Assembly: GCA_034436755.1 (NCBI GenBank)
Contig: DAOTVB010000052.1
Coordinates: 24,266 to 88,265 of the forward strand
DNA from: CAKZQX01 sp034436755
GTDB lineage: Bacteria; Chloroflexota; Chloroflexia; Chloroflexales; Chloroflexaceae
Direction: 5' to 3'
DNA: 64,000 nt
The notes beneath the pieces were generated by a model. It was not told the DNA's origin. It ran no database searches and saw nothing but the letters and a program-made list of their open reading frames with translations. Below are positions 31,378-42,500 of this stretch, one piece after another. The position numbers were made by a program, and so were the translations under genes. Position 1 is the stretch's first letter. Each line of letters begins with the position of its first letter.

Positions 31378-32703
31378 TTATAACACGCGGGGGCTCTTCT
31401 GCTGCGCCGAAACCCGCAGCAGGATACCCACCATGGCAAAATTGATCAGTGTGGACGAGCCGCCATAGCTCACAAACGGCAGCGTAATGCCGGTCAGCGG
31501 GATCAGATTGGTCGTCCCCGCCGTGATAATCAGCGCCTGGGCCGCAATCGCGGTGGTCAACCCGACTGCCAGCAACTGCTGAAAGCCGTCGCGTGTCCGC
31601 AGCGCAACCTGGTAGCCGCGCAGCGCCAGCAGCAGGTAGCAGAGCAGCAGACTTAACCCGCCCACCAGCCCCAACTCCTCGCCAATCGCAGTAAATACAA
31701 AGTCGGTATGGCTCTCCGGCACGGCGGTCGGATCGCCCAGGCCCAGACCACTCCCGGCCCAGCCCCCGCTGGCAAACGAGTAGAGCGCCATGACGATCTG
31801 GTAGCCATTGCCCAGCGGATCGGCCCAGGGATCACGCCAGGCATCGATCCGCACCTGCACATGACCAAAGATCGGGTAGAGCGCGGTGGCCCCCAGCGCA
31901 AAGGCCAGCAGCGCCGCAACTACATAGCCGGCCCGCCCGGTAACCAGATAGAGCATCGCCAGGAAGATCGTAAAGAAGAGCAGCGCCGCGCCCAGGTCTT
32001 TCTGCACAATAATCAGCCCGATGGTCAACCCCCACATCAGCCCCATCGGGATCAGATCGGGCAGTGGGGGCAGACGCAACCGCCCCACTCGGTAGAAGCC
32101 CCGTCCGAGCAGGTCACGATGCGCATCCAGGTAGGTCGCCAGATAGATCACCAGGATAATCTTGAGCAACTCAACCGGCTGTAACTGGAAGAAGCCCAGG
32201 TTGAGCCAGATCCGCGCACCGTTGCGCTCAACGCCGAACAGCGCCGTAATGCCCACCAGCAGCAGCCCCAGCAGCAACCAGGTGTAGCGGTAGTGTTTCA
32301 GCCAGCGCATACGCCAGGGAAAAAAGCTCACCAGCGCCAGCACCGCGACCCCGCCAAACACCCAGATCACCTGCTTGAGCGCAATACTGCCATACATATC
32401 ACCATAGCGCGCCGGCAGATCCGGCTCAAGCCGGCGGGCCATCACCATGCCCACCCCGGCGAGCAGCGCGGCAATCGGCAGGATCACCTGATCCTCGCCC
32501 CAGCCACGCACGGCCAGCGCCAGGCTCAACCCCAGGAACAGCCCGATAAAGGTCATGACAATGACCAGGTCGGCCAGGCGCACAACCCCGCCGGCTCCCA
32601 GGATGAGCGTCCCCAGACCAATAACCAGCACCAGGCAGGCGGTCATCAGCAGTTCAAGTTCCCGGGTACGCCCGACAATGCGCTGCGTAACGGTTTTAAG
32701 CAT
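31378..32703 (-). CDS. FtsW/RodA/SpoVE-family (SEDS) peptidoglycan glycosyltransferase
   Basis: 441 residues, about ten helices. Family signatures: RNGARIWLNLGFFQLQPVELLKI (the conserved segment in the long loop with the catalytic region), QKDLGAALLFF, and ESHTDFVFTAIGEELG plus LPFVSYGGSSTLINF near the C terminus. SEDS proteins polymerise lipid II together with a class B penicillin-binding protein; the partner gene is next to it but truncated. An AAAGGA site precedes ATG 32703. A possible promoter (TTGCAC-16-TATAAT) lies about 290 bp upstream. Confidence 0.95.
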   Translation of the reverse strand: MLKTVTQRIVGRTRELELLMTACLVLVIGLGTLILGAGGVVRLADLVIVMTFIGLFLGLSLALAVRGWGEDQVILPIAALLAGVGMVMARRLEPDLPARYGDMYGSIALKQVIWVFGGVAVLALVSFFPWRMRWLKHYRYTWLLLGLLLVGITALFGVERNGARIWLNLGFFQLQPVELLKIILVIYLATYLDAHRDLLGRGFYRVGRLRLPPLPDLIPMGLMWGLTIGLIIVQKDLGAALLFFTIFLAMLYLVTGRAGYVVAALLAFALGATALYPIFGHVQVRIDAWRDPWADPLGNGYQIVMALYSFASGGWAGSGLGLGDPTAVPESHTDFVFTAIGEELGLVGGLSLLLCYLLLALRGYQVALRTRDGFQQLLAVGLTTAIAAQALIITAGTTNLIPLTGITLPFVSYGGSSTLINFAMVGILLRVSAQQKSPRVL

Positions 32704-32995
32704 AGTTGGCGGTGTCCTTTCTCCCGGGTAGCGCTGCTTCCAGATGGCAGCGTAGACCAGAGTGGTTGCTGTTCCAGGCAGAGGAATGCCGCACAGGTTG
32801 CCTGTCCCCCGATAGTGCGGCCGGCACAGCGCGAGACGCGGTTGCGCTGGGTGAGATGGTCACGATGGTGCTTGTGTCAGGGTTGCGCATTGGTTCGGGT
32901 TGCTGTACAGTTGCGCGCAATGCCCCGGTTGACAACAGGCCAGTGAGCATGCCACAACGCAGGGCAACAGCGCGGGTGAAGAAGCCCGCCTGGAT
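32704..32995 (-). other. intergenic leader region of the SEDS gene
   Basis: About 290 bp of non-coding sequence between the possible promoter and the start codon. No domain-like reading frame was found. A long leader could hold a regulatory RNA, but I see no known riboswitch motif. Confidence 0.4.
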
Positions 32996-33023
32996 ATTAT
33001 AGTTGGGTGGGCGGATTGTGCAA
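32996..33023 (-). promoter_or_regulatory. possible promoter upstream of the SEDS/PBP pair
   Basis: Minus strand: TTGCAC (33018-33023), 16-bp spacer, TATAAT (32996-33001). Confidence 0.45.
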
Positions 33024-33114
33024 CCAGTGATGACCTGCAACCGGCGGCGGCTTGCTACGGATGACCTCGCTTGCAATAGTGGGCGACCGTCCGCCGGGCG
33101 CCGCACCGTACCGA

Positions 33115-34170
33115 TCACGGCACAATCACCCAGGTGGGGCTGGTGTAGTTATCAACGCCGGTGCCACCGACCAGGCGCACTTCCCCTGTGCCGTCCACAT
33201 TGACCCGATAGATGTCCGTAGCACTGGTCCCCAGCCGATTGAGCCGACCATTGCGGAAGGCCTCAAACACCAGTTGCGTGCCATCCGGCGACCAGGCTGC
33301 ATTGAAATCAGACCCACCGCGGGTGATCTGTCGCGGATGACTCCCATCGGCATGCATCACATACAGAAAAGCCCCAAGAAAGATGCCTTCCCGGCGTCCG
33401 AGACTAACTCGCATCCACCCTGTTACCGCAAGCCGGGTGCCATCTGGCGACCAGGCCGGGTCGCCAAAGCGCACCAGTGGCTGGTTCGGGATGCGGGTGA
33501 TATGATTTGTCACCAGGTCATAGGTATGAATATGACCGCTGTCCTGGTCCCTGTCATAGATCGAAAAGGCCACCTTTCGGCTATCCATGGACCAGGTGGG
33601 CAGGCTATAGCGGAACCGCGCGCTATCGGCGGTGCAGGAGAGGCAGTGGCGGGTGCCGTCCTGAATGTCGGCGAGAAAGAGGTCGCCGTCCCGGTCACGG
33701 TAGGCCAGGAACCGCCCATTGGGGGCGATCCGGGCATTGGTGTGATCCTCCAGCAGGGAGGGTACCTGCCGGAAACGCTGCCCATTGAGCGGCAGGTAGT
33801 ATAACGGAAAACCGTCCCGTTCATAGCTTGACCCATAGTAGATGCCATACATGTCGGGGCCGGGGCCATTGATCTTATTTCGAACCAGGTCCGGAAAGTA
33901 GGCTCCAATGGGCAACCCAAACAGGCCGATGGGATCGTGATAGGTCAACCGGGTGGGGTCCGACCCATCCGGCTGCATGGCATACAGATGCCTGCCGGGC
34001 CCGCCGTCATCTACATACACAATCACGGTGCTGCCGGACTGGCCGCGATAGACCGGGTACTGCCCATAGATGATGTACCAGCGCAGGAACCAGCACCCCA
34101 GGAGCAGCAGCAGTACGCCGGCCAGCAGCAGCAGGGGTTTGCGCAATCTGCGCGGCGAAGTATGAACCAT
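33115..34170 (-). CDS. membrane-anchored TolB-like beta-propeller protein
   Basis: 351 residues. One N-terminal membrane helix (about 12-28: PLLLLAGVLLLLLGCW), then PD40-type blades: DGGPGRHLYAMQPDGSDPTRLTY, DGTRHCLSCTADS, DPAWSPDGTRLAVTG, LYVMHADGSHPRQITRGGSDFNAAWSPDGTQLVFE and YRVNVDGTGEVRLV. TolB-like propellers bind peptides or glycans outside the cytoplasm. AAAGGTG precedes the ATG. Downstream of the giant secreted protein on the same strand, separated by a hairpin at 34191-34233. The fragment at 29742-30020 probably derived from a gene of this kind. Confidence 0.9.
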   Translation of the reverse strand: MVHTSPRRLRKPLLLLAGVLLLLLGCWFLRWYIIYGQYPVYRGQSGSTVIVYVDDGGPGRHLYAMQPDGSDPTRLTYHDPIGLFGLPIGAYFPDLVRNKINGPGPDMYGIYYGSSYERDGFPLYYLPLNGQRFRQVPSLLEDHTNARIAPNGRFLAYRDRDGDLFLADIQDGTRHCLSCTADSARFRYSLPTWSMDSRKVAFSIYDRDQDSGHIHTYDLVTNHITRIPNQPLVRFGDPAWSPDGTRLAVTGWMRVSLGRREGIFLGAFLYVMHADGSHPRQITRGGSDFNAAWSPDGTQLVFEAFRNGRLNRLGTSATDIYRVNVDGTGEVRLVGGTGVDNYTSPTWVIVP

Positions 34171-34190
34171 AGCCTGTCACCTTTCCAGGA

Positions 34191-34233
34191 ACATAACGTC
34201 ATCAGGGGGCAATGCTCCCCTGATGACGTTATG
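34191..34233. terminator. hairpin between the giant secreted protein and the propeller gene
   Basis: Arms of 18-19 bp (ACATAACGTCATCAGGGG and its complement) with a short loop. It lies 40 bp after the stop of the large gene on the minus strand, a position fitting a terminator. Confidence 0.65.
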
Positions 34234-34272
34234 TCTATTCTCTATTCTACACCCGTTTCTTCGGGCTCGATC

Positions 34273-37200
34273 CTACTGCTGACAACGCTCACCAGCGGGA
34301 ATCCAGTCGGTCTGGGGGTTCCAATAGGTTCCTTGTACCGTTCGCCACCAATAACGAGAGCTATCGCGCGGCGTTTTTTCAATTTCGAAGTCGTCTGGGT
34401 TATCATCTTGTTCGCGAAACTCATTCCTTAGAAAAGCATCTACCTCGTCCTGGAGGCTCTTCCAGAGTTCGTCTGCACCGGACCAGACCAATGAGCTACC
34501 TGCATAATGCAACAGAGTTGTGGTCCGGTCGGCACCCCGGGTATAAAAGGCCCAGGTGTCTGCGTCAATCTGTTTGACGCCAAACTCGCGATTGCCGCTG
34601 ACCGGATGCTCCCAATCACCACCAATCCAGATGGTAGAGAAGCGCCAGTAGGCATGCTCCTGGCCCAACACATGGGCGGTCGTGACGACCGAGCCCCGTT
34701 CTCCCGGAATCCTGATGCTCAGAATCGCATCAAGCGGACTGGAGCTGTTCCAGTTATCATCATTGCCAACGCGGGTGCCTGTATAGACCTGGCTGTAGGG
34801 GAAGAACTCGCTATACCGGCGGTCAATATAGTCATTCAGGTCAGGGCGCATATACTCAAGCAGTTCCCCCGCACCGCTAAACCCCTCTGGGAGATTACTG
34901 AAACGCACCTCATAGTAGTCGATGCTAATGTTCCCCCAGGCCTCTTCTAGCTTATGGACATAGGCCGAGTCAACGCGTTCTGTATACGTTTCCAGCGCGT
35001 CGGGCTCCGCATAAAGAATAACAGAGCGGCAGAGCAGGCCGCGCTGGATATCTTCCGCAGCACGAAAGCTAATCAGGTCATCCCAATCGGTCAGCACACA
35101 AAACTCAACGACAACCGGTGATAACAAACCTGCTATCTTGAATTGTGCCGTGGTGCCCTGGGGTAACTGGAAGTCATGCGCAATATCACCGCCCACGCTA
35201 TCGCCAATATTGTAGAGTTGAAAGAATAGTCCCGTTGTAGTTATATCGGGGTCGAACTTGACTACCGTGCCGGCATATCCCGTGTACAACAGGCGCACAA
35301 AGTAGGGTTGTGCTGGTGTGATCACCTGGGTTGGTTGGTTTAAGTCGAGACTATATGATACACAGGCAGATGAGGAGGGCCGGATTGCCGCGGTAGCGCC
35401 AGTCTCCGTTGCGGTATAGAGCACTGGTTCAAAGACCACATTGGCAATATGCATGTGCGCCTGCCAGCCGTTCGACCCATCCGTACGGAAACGTAGCATA
35501 ATCGTCTGGTCGTAGAATGTGGCCAGATCGACCAGCGTATGCATCTGCCAGCCGGCCACCGCCGAACTCTGGAACGTCTGGAGCGGGGTAATGGTCTCAA
35601 ACGCCGGGCCGCTCAATGCTTCAACATACACCTTCACCTGCTCGGTGGCGTTCCGTGGCGTCCAGGCCAGGTAGTCAAAGCGCAGTCGCCCGGTTGAGGT
35701 CAAAACCAGCGTGTTGGAGGCCGCCCACTGATCGGGCCCGGCAATCGTCAGGGGGTTGCCATAGGGCATATCCCCGCCCAGCGGCGGTAGGGTTGTGTCG
35801 CCGGCAAATGTAATAGTATCCACCTGGGCCCGGCTGTCCCGCCCGTTCCATGCCTCGGCCTGGAAGCGGAGTTGCACCACGCGATGCCGGAAGGCGCTGA
35901 TATCCAGGGAGGTGGTAAGCATCCCCTGGTTCTGTGCAGCGGTTGGCGACCCAAGGCGGGTCACCGTTGCAAAATTCGGCCCGCTTAACACATCGACATG
36001 GAGCGGCACCGCTTCGTCCGGGTTGCGCGGCGTCCATGCCGCGTAATCAAAGTGCAGTTCCGTAGCATCAACTGGAATCTCAATAGGAGCCGAGGTTGCG
36101 GCGGCATAGGGCGCGTCGAGCAGCAGGGTGCCCTGCGTAGCATCGCCGGCCTCAGGGATGATGCTGACCAGGTGGGCCTGTGAGGGGGTCCAATCCGGCA
36201 CATCGGTGTGGAAGGTGATCGTATCGATCCGTGCCTGTCCTCCGCGCCTATTCCAACGTTCAGCCTGAAACTCGAGCTGGATAACCTGCCCCGCAAATGC
36301 CTGGAGGTCGATTACGGCCGCTTGCCAGCCCTCGTTGTGTGAGCCCGCTACACTCCTGAGGTCAGTGCGCACACTCAGATCGTCCCCGCTCAGGGCCGAC
36401 ACATGCAGCGGTACGGCTTCATTCGCGTTGTGTGATGTCCAGGCGACATAGTCGAAGTGGATACTCTGGGTATGACGAGGAACCACAAAGGGTTGGGTGC
36501 GGACCCAGGCGTAGGGACGCTTCAACCAGATGTGCTCACCATCGGGATTGATCTCATTCAGTGTCGGTGGGCTCTGCGCATTACCAACAAAGCGGATATT
36601 ATCAAGGCGGGCCTGGCTCGTGCGCCTACTCCGGCGTTCGGCCTGGAACTGCACCTGAACCGTGCGACCACGGAAGCTGCTGATGTCGAGCGTGGCCGTC
36701 TGCCAGCCGTCCGTTTGCGCGCCAGTCACATCCGGCAGTGGCGTTTGCACACGAAAGTTGACACCGCTCAGAATATCGATATGCAGCGGAACCTGCTCCT
36801 GGTCATTGCGCGGAGTCCAGACCATATAGTCAAACTCGAGGTTCTGGGCATCGGTCGGGACGGTAAAGCTGCTTGAGCGCACTGATTGGTACGGTGCCTG
36901 TAACCAGACATAGCCGGCATCCACGCCATCCTGGTAGGGGTTTACCTGTCCCGCATCGGAAGGTATCCAGTCAGAAATGTCGTTATAGAGGGCGATGGAG
37001 TCGACCCGTGCCTGCGCATCGCGCCTATTCCAGCGCTCGGCCTGGAACTGCAGCTTAATTGTCTGACCCTGGAAGGCCTGAATATCCAGAACGGCCTGCT
37101 GCCAGCCATCCGCCTGTGCCCCACGTATGACCGACAGATCGGTATGGACGCTAAAATCGGACCCACTGAGCACGGTTGCGTAGAGTGGAACAACTTCCGT

Positions 37201-38209
37201 CGGTTCGCGGGGCGTCCAGGCCATGTAGTTGAAATGCACACTCTGGGCATCATCTGGAACGACGAAGCTATTTGATTGCGCCCATGCGTATGGAACCTGC
37301 AACCAGAGATAGGCACCATCCTGGCTTGCGTCATCATTCTGCACGGCCACATCTGCGGGATCTGAAACATCCCATCCGTCGAGCGTCCCCGTTGCAAATG
37401 TTCCATTTTGCAGCGCGGGGGCGACACTCACTTCCCGTGGTCCGGTAGCAAAATCAGCATTCTCCGGTTGAAAGACCGGGGTGGGCGGTGGTGGTGCATC
37501 CGTGCTGATCGCAACCTGATCGGCATCCGAGAGTACCCAATAGGGAACATCGGTGAACAGGGTCAGTGCGTCAATGTAAGCCTCTGCATCGTGGTGATTC
37601 CAGCGTTCGGCCTGGAACTGCAGCTTGATGGTCTGCCCCCGAAAGGCCTGAATGTCCCGGACGGCCGCCTGCCAGCCCTGCACGTGCGTCCCGTGTACAT
37701 CCGGCAGATTGGTCACGGTGGCAAAATCCGCGCCGCTGAGGACCGCTACGTGCAGCGGAACGGTCTTCGTTGCATCCTGTCCGGTCCAGGCCATGTAGCT
37801 AAAGTGAATGCTCTGGGCGTCTGACGGCACGGTAAAGCTGCTCGACTGCGCCCACTGGTAGGGAGGGGGCTTGCAACCAGAGGTAGTCCCCATCCGGGCC
37901 GGCACCGTCCGTCTGCACCACAACCTGGTCGGTATCCGACACGCTCCACCCGTCGAGCGCGCCCGTGTTAAAGTCCGCATTAGCGGGATAGGTGGCAGGA
38001 TCGAGAGCAACCGGTGGCAGCGAAAAGTCAAGGTTGCTTGCGTCGGTGCCGACATCAAGCCGGCGATCAGTAATTTCAAACCGTCCATTTTCGGGTAAGT
38101 TGAGGTCAGTCGTTGAGGCAGTTACACCTGCGTGGGAGGTGGGTGACGAGAAAAGCGGAGCAAACGTCGCGACAGCGAAAACCAGCAGGACGATGATGGA
38201 ATGCCGCAT
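34273..38209 (-). pseudogene. giant secreted repeat protein, frameshifted near the 5' end
   Basis: About 1312 residues if one frameshift is repaired. A signal peptide (MRHSIIVLLVFAVATFAPLF, start 38209 after AGGAG) and the first half of repeat 1 are in one frame; at about 37865-37875, in a C-rich run, the frame shifts and the rest continues to 34273. Six repeats of roughly 150-165 residues follow, each with a YxWLQxPY...SSFxVP strand, VHFxYMAWTPR, VPLHVxVLSG and QFQAERWNRRxxQARxDxI: a beta-sandwich, carbohydrate-binding-like look. The last 400 residues are a different domain of unknown type. The protein is likely surface-bound. The frameshift may be a sequencing error, a recent mutation or phase variation. 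Confidence 0.7.
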
Positions 38210-38522
38210 AAAATACTCCTGGGTGAAAATGAAGATTGTAAGTTAGATCAGTCCTGGTCCGACTGTAAGCCATCCGTCTTCTATTCCAACTGACCGTAGA
38301 AAGTAGTCGAGCAGCAACTGGAATTACACACCGCACAGGACTGTCATGGTTAAAATTTTATTACACGAAGCAAATAAATAATAGCGTACTCTTGTCCTGC
38401 CAGACGATAAACCATGTAATGTATACAGATCAGGATATGAGTACTATGCTAGAGCGTAACCATCGCAAAATGTCACTGTATCAGTTTCGACAATCAAAGG
38501 CAAAATCCCCTGTAGTATCGCC
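38210..38522. other. intergenic stretch upstream of the giant gene
   Basis: AT-rich between about 38345 and 38400, probably promoter territory for the minus-strand gene, but no good hexamer pair stands out. No gene seen. Confidence 0.45.
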
Positions 38523-38627
38523 TGATGAAGGTTGAAAAAATAGTCCGGATATGGCGTGCGGCAGCAGCACGGTGCATCGAATGCACCCTACTACGGCTAT
38601 CTACTGTGGTGATGATATCCGGGTTAG
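38523..38627 (+). repeat. family D repeat, copy D2
   Basis: Starts GATGAAGGTTGAAAAAATAG, contains TAGTCCGGATATGG, the palindrome GGTGCATCGAATGCACC and ends GATGATATCCGGGTTA, so the outer parts (TAGTCCGGATAT and ATATCCGGGTTA) are inverted repeats. 38628-38928 holds no gene. Confidence 0.7.
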
Positions 38628-38928
38628 ATTTTCAAAGTTCTTCAATCGATTACAGTCGTACAAGCCCGCCTGCGGATAGGATTGCGCTGAGTTACGCGCA
38701 TGGACCAGGTCAAGAGACTACCGGACGGCCGGGCTGCCGTTTGGTGCAGCAACACCGCCGGGCAAGCAAGTTACGCAACCATTAGCGCCGGTTGCACGTT
38801 TGAGCATCTACGCATATGATCGATCCACTGAATCTACGCCATTTCCTTAGCTGCGCGGCACCTGCCGGCGGCTTGCCACACCACCGCCGGCATGCTATGG
38901 TAGCGGCGTAACCGCAAAGGAGGAACAG

Positions 38929-39411
38929 ATGCCGGCTGGAACCGCTCGTCAACATGGGCCGCGCGGTCTGTTGCGCGGGTTTATGCGCATGCCGATCTGG
39001 TTGTACCGGCTGCGGCTGGGGCGGCTCATGGGCGACCGCTTTCTGCTGCTGGTGCATATCGGGCGCAAGAGTCGCCAGTTGCGTTATGTGGTACTCGAGG
39101 TGTTACGCGCCGATCCCGCAACCGGTACCTACATCATCGCCTCCGGCTGGGGCCGGCAGTCCGACTGGTTCCGCAATATTCAGCAAACGCCGCATGTGCT
39201 GGTAGATACCGGGCGGCAGCGCTTCGAGGCGACGCCGGTCATGCTCGACGCGCAGGAAGCGACAGCGGAGTTGTTACGCTATGCCGAACAGCATCCGGTT
39301 GCCTTTCGTAACCTCGCCCGCATAATGCTGGGCCGGCCAGTTGCCGGTGATGAAGACGACTGCCGGCAATTGGCACAGGCAGTGCCGCTGGTCGCTTTGC
39401 AGCGCCGCTAA
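38929..39411 (+). CDS. DDN-like nitroreductase-family deazaflavin-dependent oxidoreductase
   Basis: 160 residues. The family pattern is seen in YRLRLGRLMGDRFLLLVHIGRKSRQLRYVVLEVL (the strand pair after the helix) and TYIIASGWGRQSDWFRNIQQTPHVLVDTG, with ADD-type tail. Actinobacterial relatives (DDN) use coenzyme F420; whether F420 is used here is inference. AAGGAGGAA directly before ATG 38929 gives a confident start. It stands alone upstream of the two-component genes on the same strand. Confidence 0.88.
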   Translation: MPAGTARQHGPRGLLRGFMRMPIWLYRLRLGRLMGDRFLLLVHIGRKSRQLRYVVLEVLRADPATGTYIIASGWGRQSDWFRNIQQTPHVLVDTGRQRFEATPVMLDAQEATAELLRYAEQHPVAFRNLARIMLGRPVAGDEDDCRQLAQAVPLVALQRR

Positions 39412-39556
39412 AGAAGTATCTCGAATTATGTAATGTTAATCTCCGACAAACGGTGGCATCCGCTGGTATGCTTGAACATACACCCCCGGCGTTTGCATCA
39501 GGCGCGGGGATGACCGGCAACTGCCGGCGCGACGACCTAGAGGACCGAGGTGGGAT

Positions 39557-42500
39557 GTGACACAAGCCGGCATGTGCGCGACTGCTACGCCAATCCGGAC
39601 GGTGGGCCGGATGCTTATGATTGGACTGCTGATCATGCTCCTCTGGCCGGTTGGCAAGCAACCGGTTCCGGCGGCGGCCCAGGAGCCAGTGCTGCGCTTT
39701 GAGCGCCTGACCCCGGAGCAGGGACTCTCCCAGAGCCAGGTCTATGCCGTCCTGCAGGATCGCCAGGGCTTTATCTGGATTGGCACGGGTGAGGGGTTGA
39801 ACAAGTACGATGGCTACAGCTTCACCGTCTACAAGCTGGATACCGCCGACCCGACCTCGCTGGTGGATAACGCGGTGCGTTCGCTGTACGAGGATCGCCA
39901 GGGTACGCTCTGGGTGGGCACGAACAATGGCCTGAGCCGCTTCGACCGGGACACGCAGACCTTTACCCGTTACCAGCACGACCCGGATGATCCGCAGAGT
40001 ATCGCCGCGCCCTGGGTTTCGGATATTGCGGAGGATGCCGGGGGTACGCTCTGGTTTGGCACGATCACGGGCGGAATGAACCGCTTCAACCGGGAGAACC
40101 AGACCTTTTCCGCCTACAAGGTGACTCCCGATGCGCGGGGCAGCCTGATGTATATTGATCAGGCGGGCACCTTCTGGGTAGGCAACTCGGAGGGGTTACA
40201 TACGTTTGATCCGGCAAGCCGGCAGTTTACGCCCGTCGTCTACGAGCCGACGGAGCCGGGGCGCGATGTCTATGCGCTACAGCAGGATCGCCAGGGCTTC
40301 CTCTGGATCGGCACGGAGCAGGGGCTCTACCGCTTTGATCATGAAAACCAGACCAGCACCCACTACACGCACGACCCGGACAACCCGGACAGCCTGAGCG
40401 ATAACTGGGTCTCGACAATCTATGAGGATCAGACGGGCACGCTCCGGATCGGCACCTACTCCGCCGGCCTGCACCGATTTGACCCGGAAAGCGCAACCTT
40501 TAGCCGCTACCAGCACAGCCCGACCAGCCCCACCAGCATCAGCAGTAACACGATCTATACGCTCTATGAAGATCGCACCGGCCTGCTCTGGATTGGCACG
40601 GCGGCGGGCATTAACATCTTCAATCCGCGGACGCGCGCCTTTAACCACTACACGGCCGACCCGGAACAACCGGACGGACTGGCGAACAGCGATATTGCCG
40701 CATTCGCCGTCGAACCGGACGGCAACCTCTGGGTGGGCACCTGGGAGGGCGGCCTGAGCTACTTCGACCGGGACGCGGCCACAATCACGACCTATCGCCA
40801 CGACCCCACCGACCCGCGCAGCCTCAGCCACGACACGGTCTATGCGCTCTACCGCGATCGGGCGGGCATGCTCTGGGTGGGCACCTACGGCGGCGGCCTC
40901 AACCGCTTTGACCCGGCGACGGAGCGTTTCACCCGCTACAGGCACGATCCCGACGAGCCCACCAGCCTGAGCAACGATGTTATTCCAACCATCTATCAGG
41001 ATCGGTGGGGCACGCTCTGGGTTGCCACCGAGGAGGGGCTCAACCGCTTCAACCCGACAACGGAGCGCTTTACGCGGTACTTGCATGACCCGGACGATCC
41101 CACCAGCCTGAGCCACAGCGAGATCTCGAGCATCTACGAAGATCCAGCCGGCACGCTCTGGGTGGGCACCTGGGGCGGCGGTATCAACCGCTTCGACCCG
41201 GACCGCCAGACCTTTCAGCGCTACACGTACGACCCGGACGATCCCGGCAGCCTGAGCGATAATCGGGTCTTCTCAATCACGGGCGATGCGGCGGGCACCA
41301 TCTGGGTGGGCACAACAACCGGGCTAAACCGACTCGATCCGGGGACGGAGCGGTTCAAACGCTACACTGAGAACGATGGACTGCCCGCCAATGCGGTGCG
41401 CTGCATGGTCGTTGACGATAGCGGCAACATCTGGTTGAGCGGCAGTCGCGGGCTGGCGGCGCTCGATCCGGCAACCGGGGCGCTCCGCCGCTTCACGGCA
41501 CGGGATGGGCTACAGGGGGATGGCTTCAACGGTGGCAGTTGTTTCCGCGCGCCCAACGGCGAACTCTTCTTCGGCGGCTCCAACGGCTTTAACGCTTTCG
41601 ATCCGCAGCAACTTACGGATAATCCACATCCGCCCCCGGTGGTGCTGACCGGGTTTCACCTGCTGAACGAGCCGGTCAACCTGGGGCAAGACCTGGCAAC
41701 CCTCACGGAACTGCCGCTCTCCTACCGCGATGCCATAATCTCGTTTGAGTTTGCCGCACTGGACTATGCCCACCCGGACCGGAACCGGTATGCCTACAAA
41801 CTGGAAGGCTTCGATGCCGACTGGGTGGCGGCCGGCACGCGGCGGGCAGTCACCTACACCAATCTGGATGGCGGCGACTACACCCTGCGGGTGCGCGGCG
41901 CAAACAGCGATGGCGTCTGGAACGCGGCGGGGCTGACCGTCGCTATCAGCGTTACGCCGGCACCCTGGCAAACCTGGTGGGCCTACAGCCTCTACGCCCT
42001 GGTGGTGGTCGGGTTTGTCGCCGGCTATGTACGCGCCCGCACGTGTGCTCAGGCGCGGGAACTGACCCGGCAGCGCCAGGAACTCGAACACGAACGGCTG
42101 GTCGCCGAGCAGTTGCGCCAGATCGACCGGCTGAAGGAGGATAAATTTCGCGCCTTCTTCAACCGCTCGCCGATTGGCATTGGTATCGTGCGCGATGGCG
42201 TTATCCTGGATGCCAACCCGGCCTGCCTGCGCATCTTTGGCTACAGCACGCTGGACGCGGTCAGAGGTACGCTGACCGTTGAGCATATCGCGCCCCAGGA
42301 TCGGGTGGCGATTATTGATCACATCATGCGCCATGGGGAGGGGGAAGCCCTGGAGAGTGGGCAGTTCGCCCTCACCGGCCTGCATAGCGACGGCTCGGAG
42401 TTTCCGCTGCTCTACAATGCCACCCGGATGATCATGCCCGATGGTGAGGAAGCAGTTGCATTCTTCATCACCGACATGTCAGACCTGAAGCGCGCTGAAG

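Noticed and set aside
32696..33118. 140-residue minus-strand frame upstream of the SEDS gene
   Set aside because: Composition is arginine/serine-rich with no domain; it also overlaps the start of the SEDS gene in another frame.
33115..33804. Plus-strand frame of 250 residues opposite the propeller gene
   Set aside because: It is the antisense shadow of a clear beta-propeller coding sequence.
38641..38780. Possible additional family A copy (AGTTACGCGCATGG ... AAGTTACGCAACC)
   Set aside because: The ends are not inverted in the right way and there is no inner block or hairpin; too weak to call.
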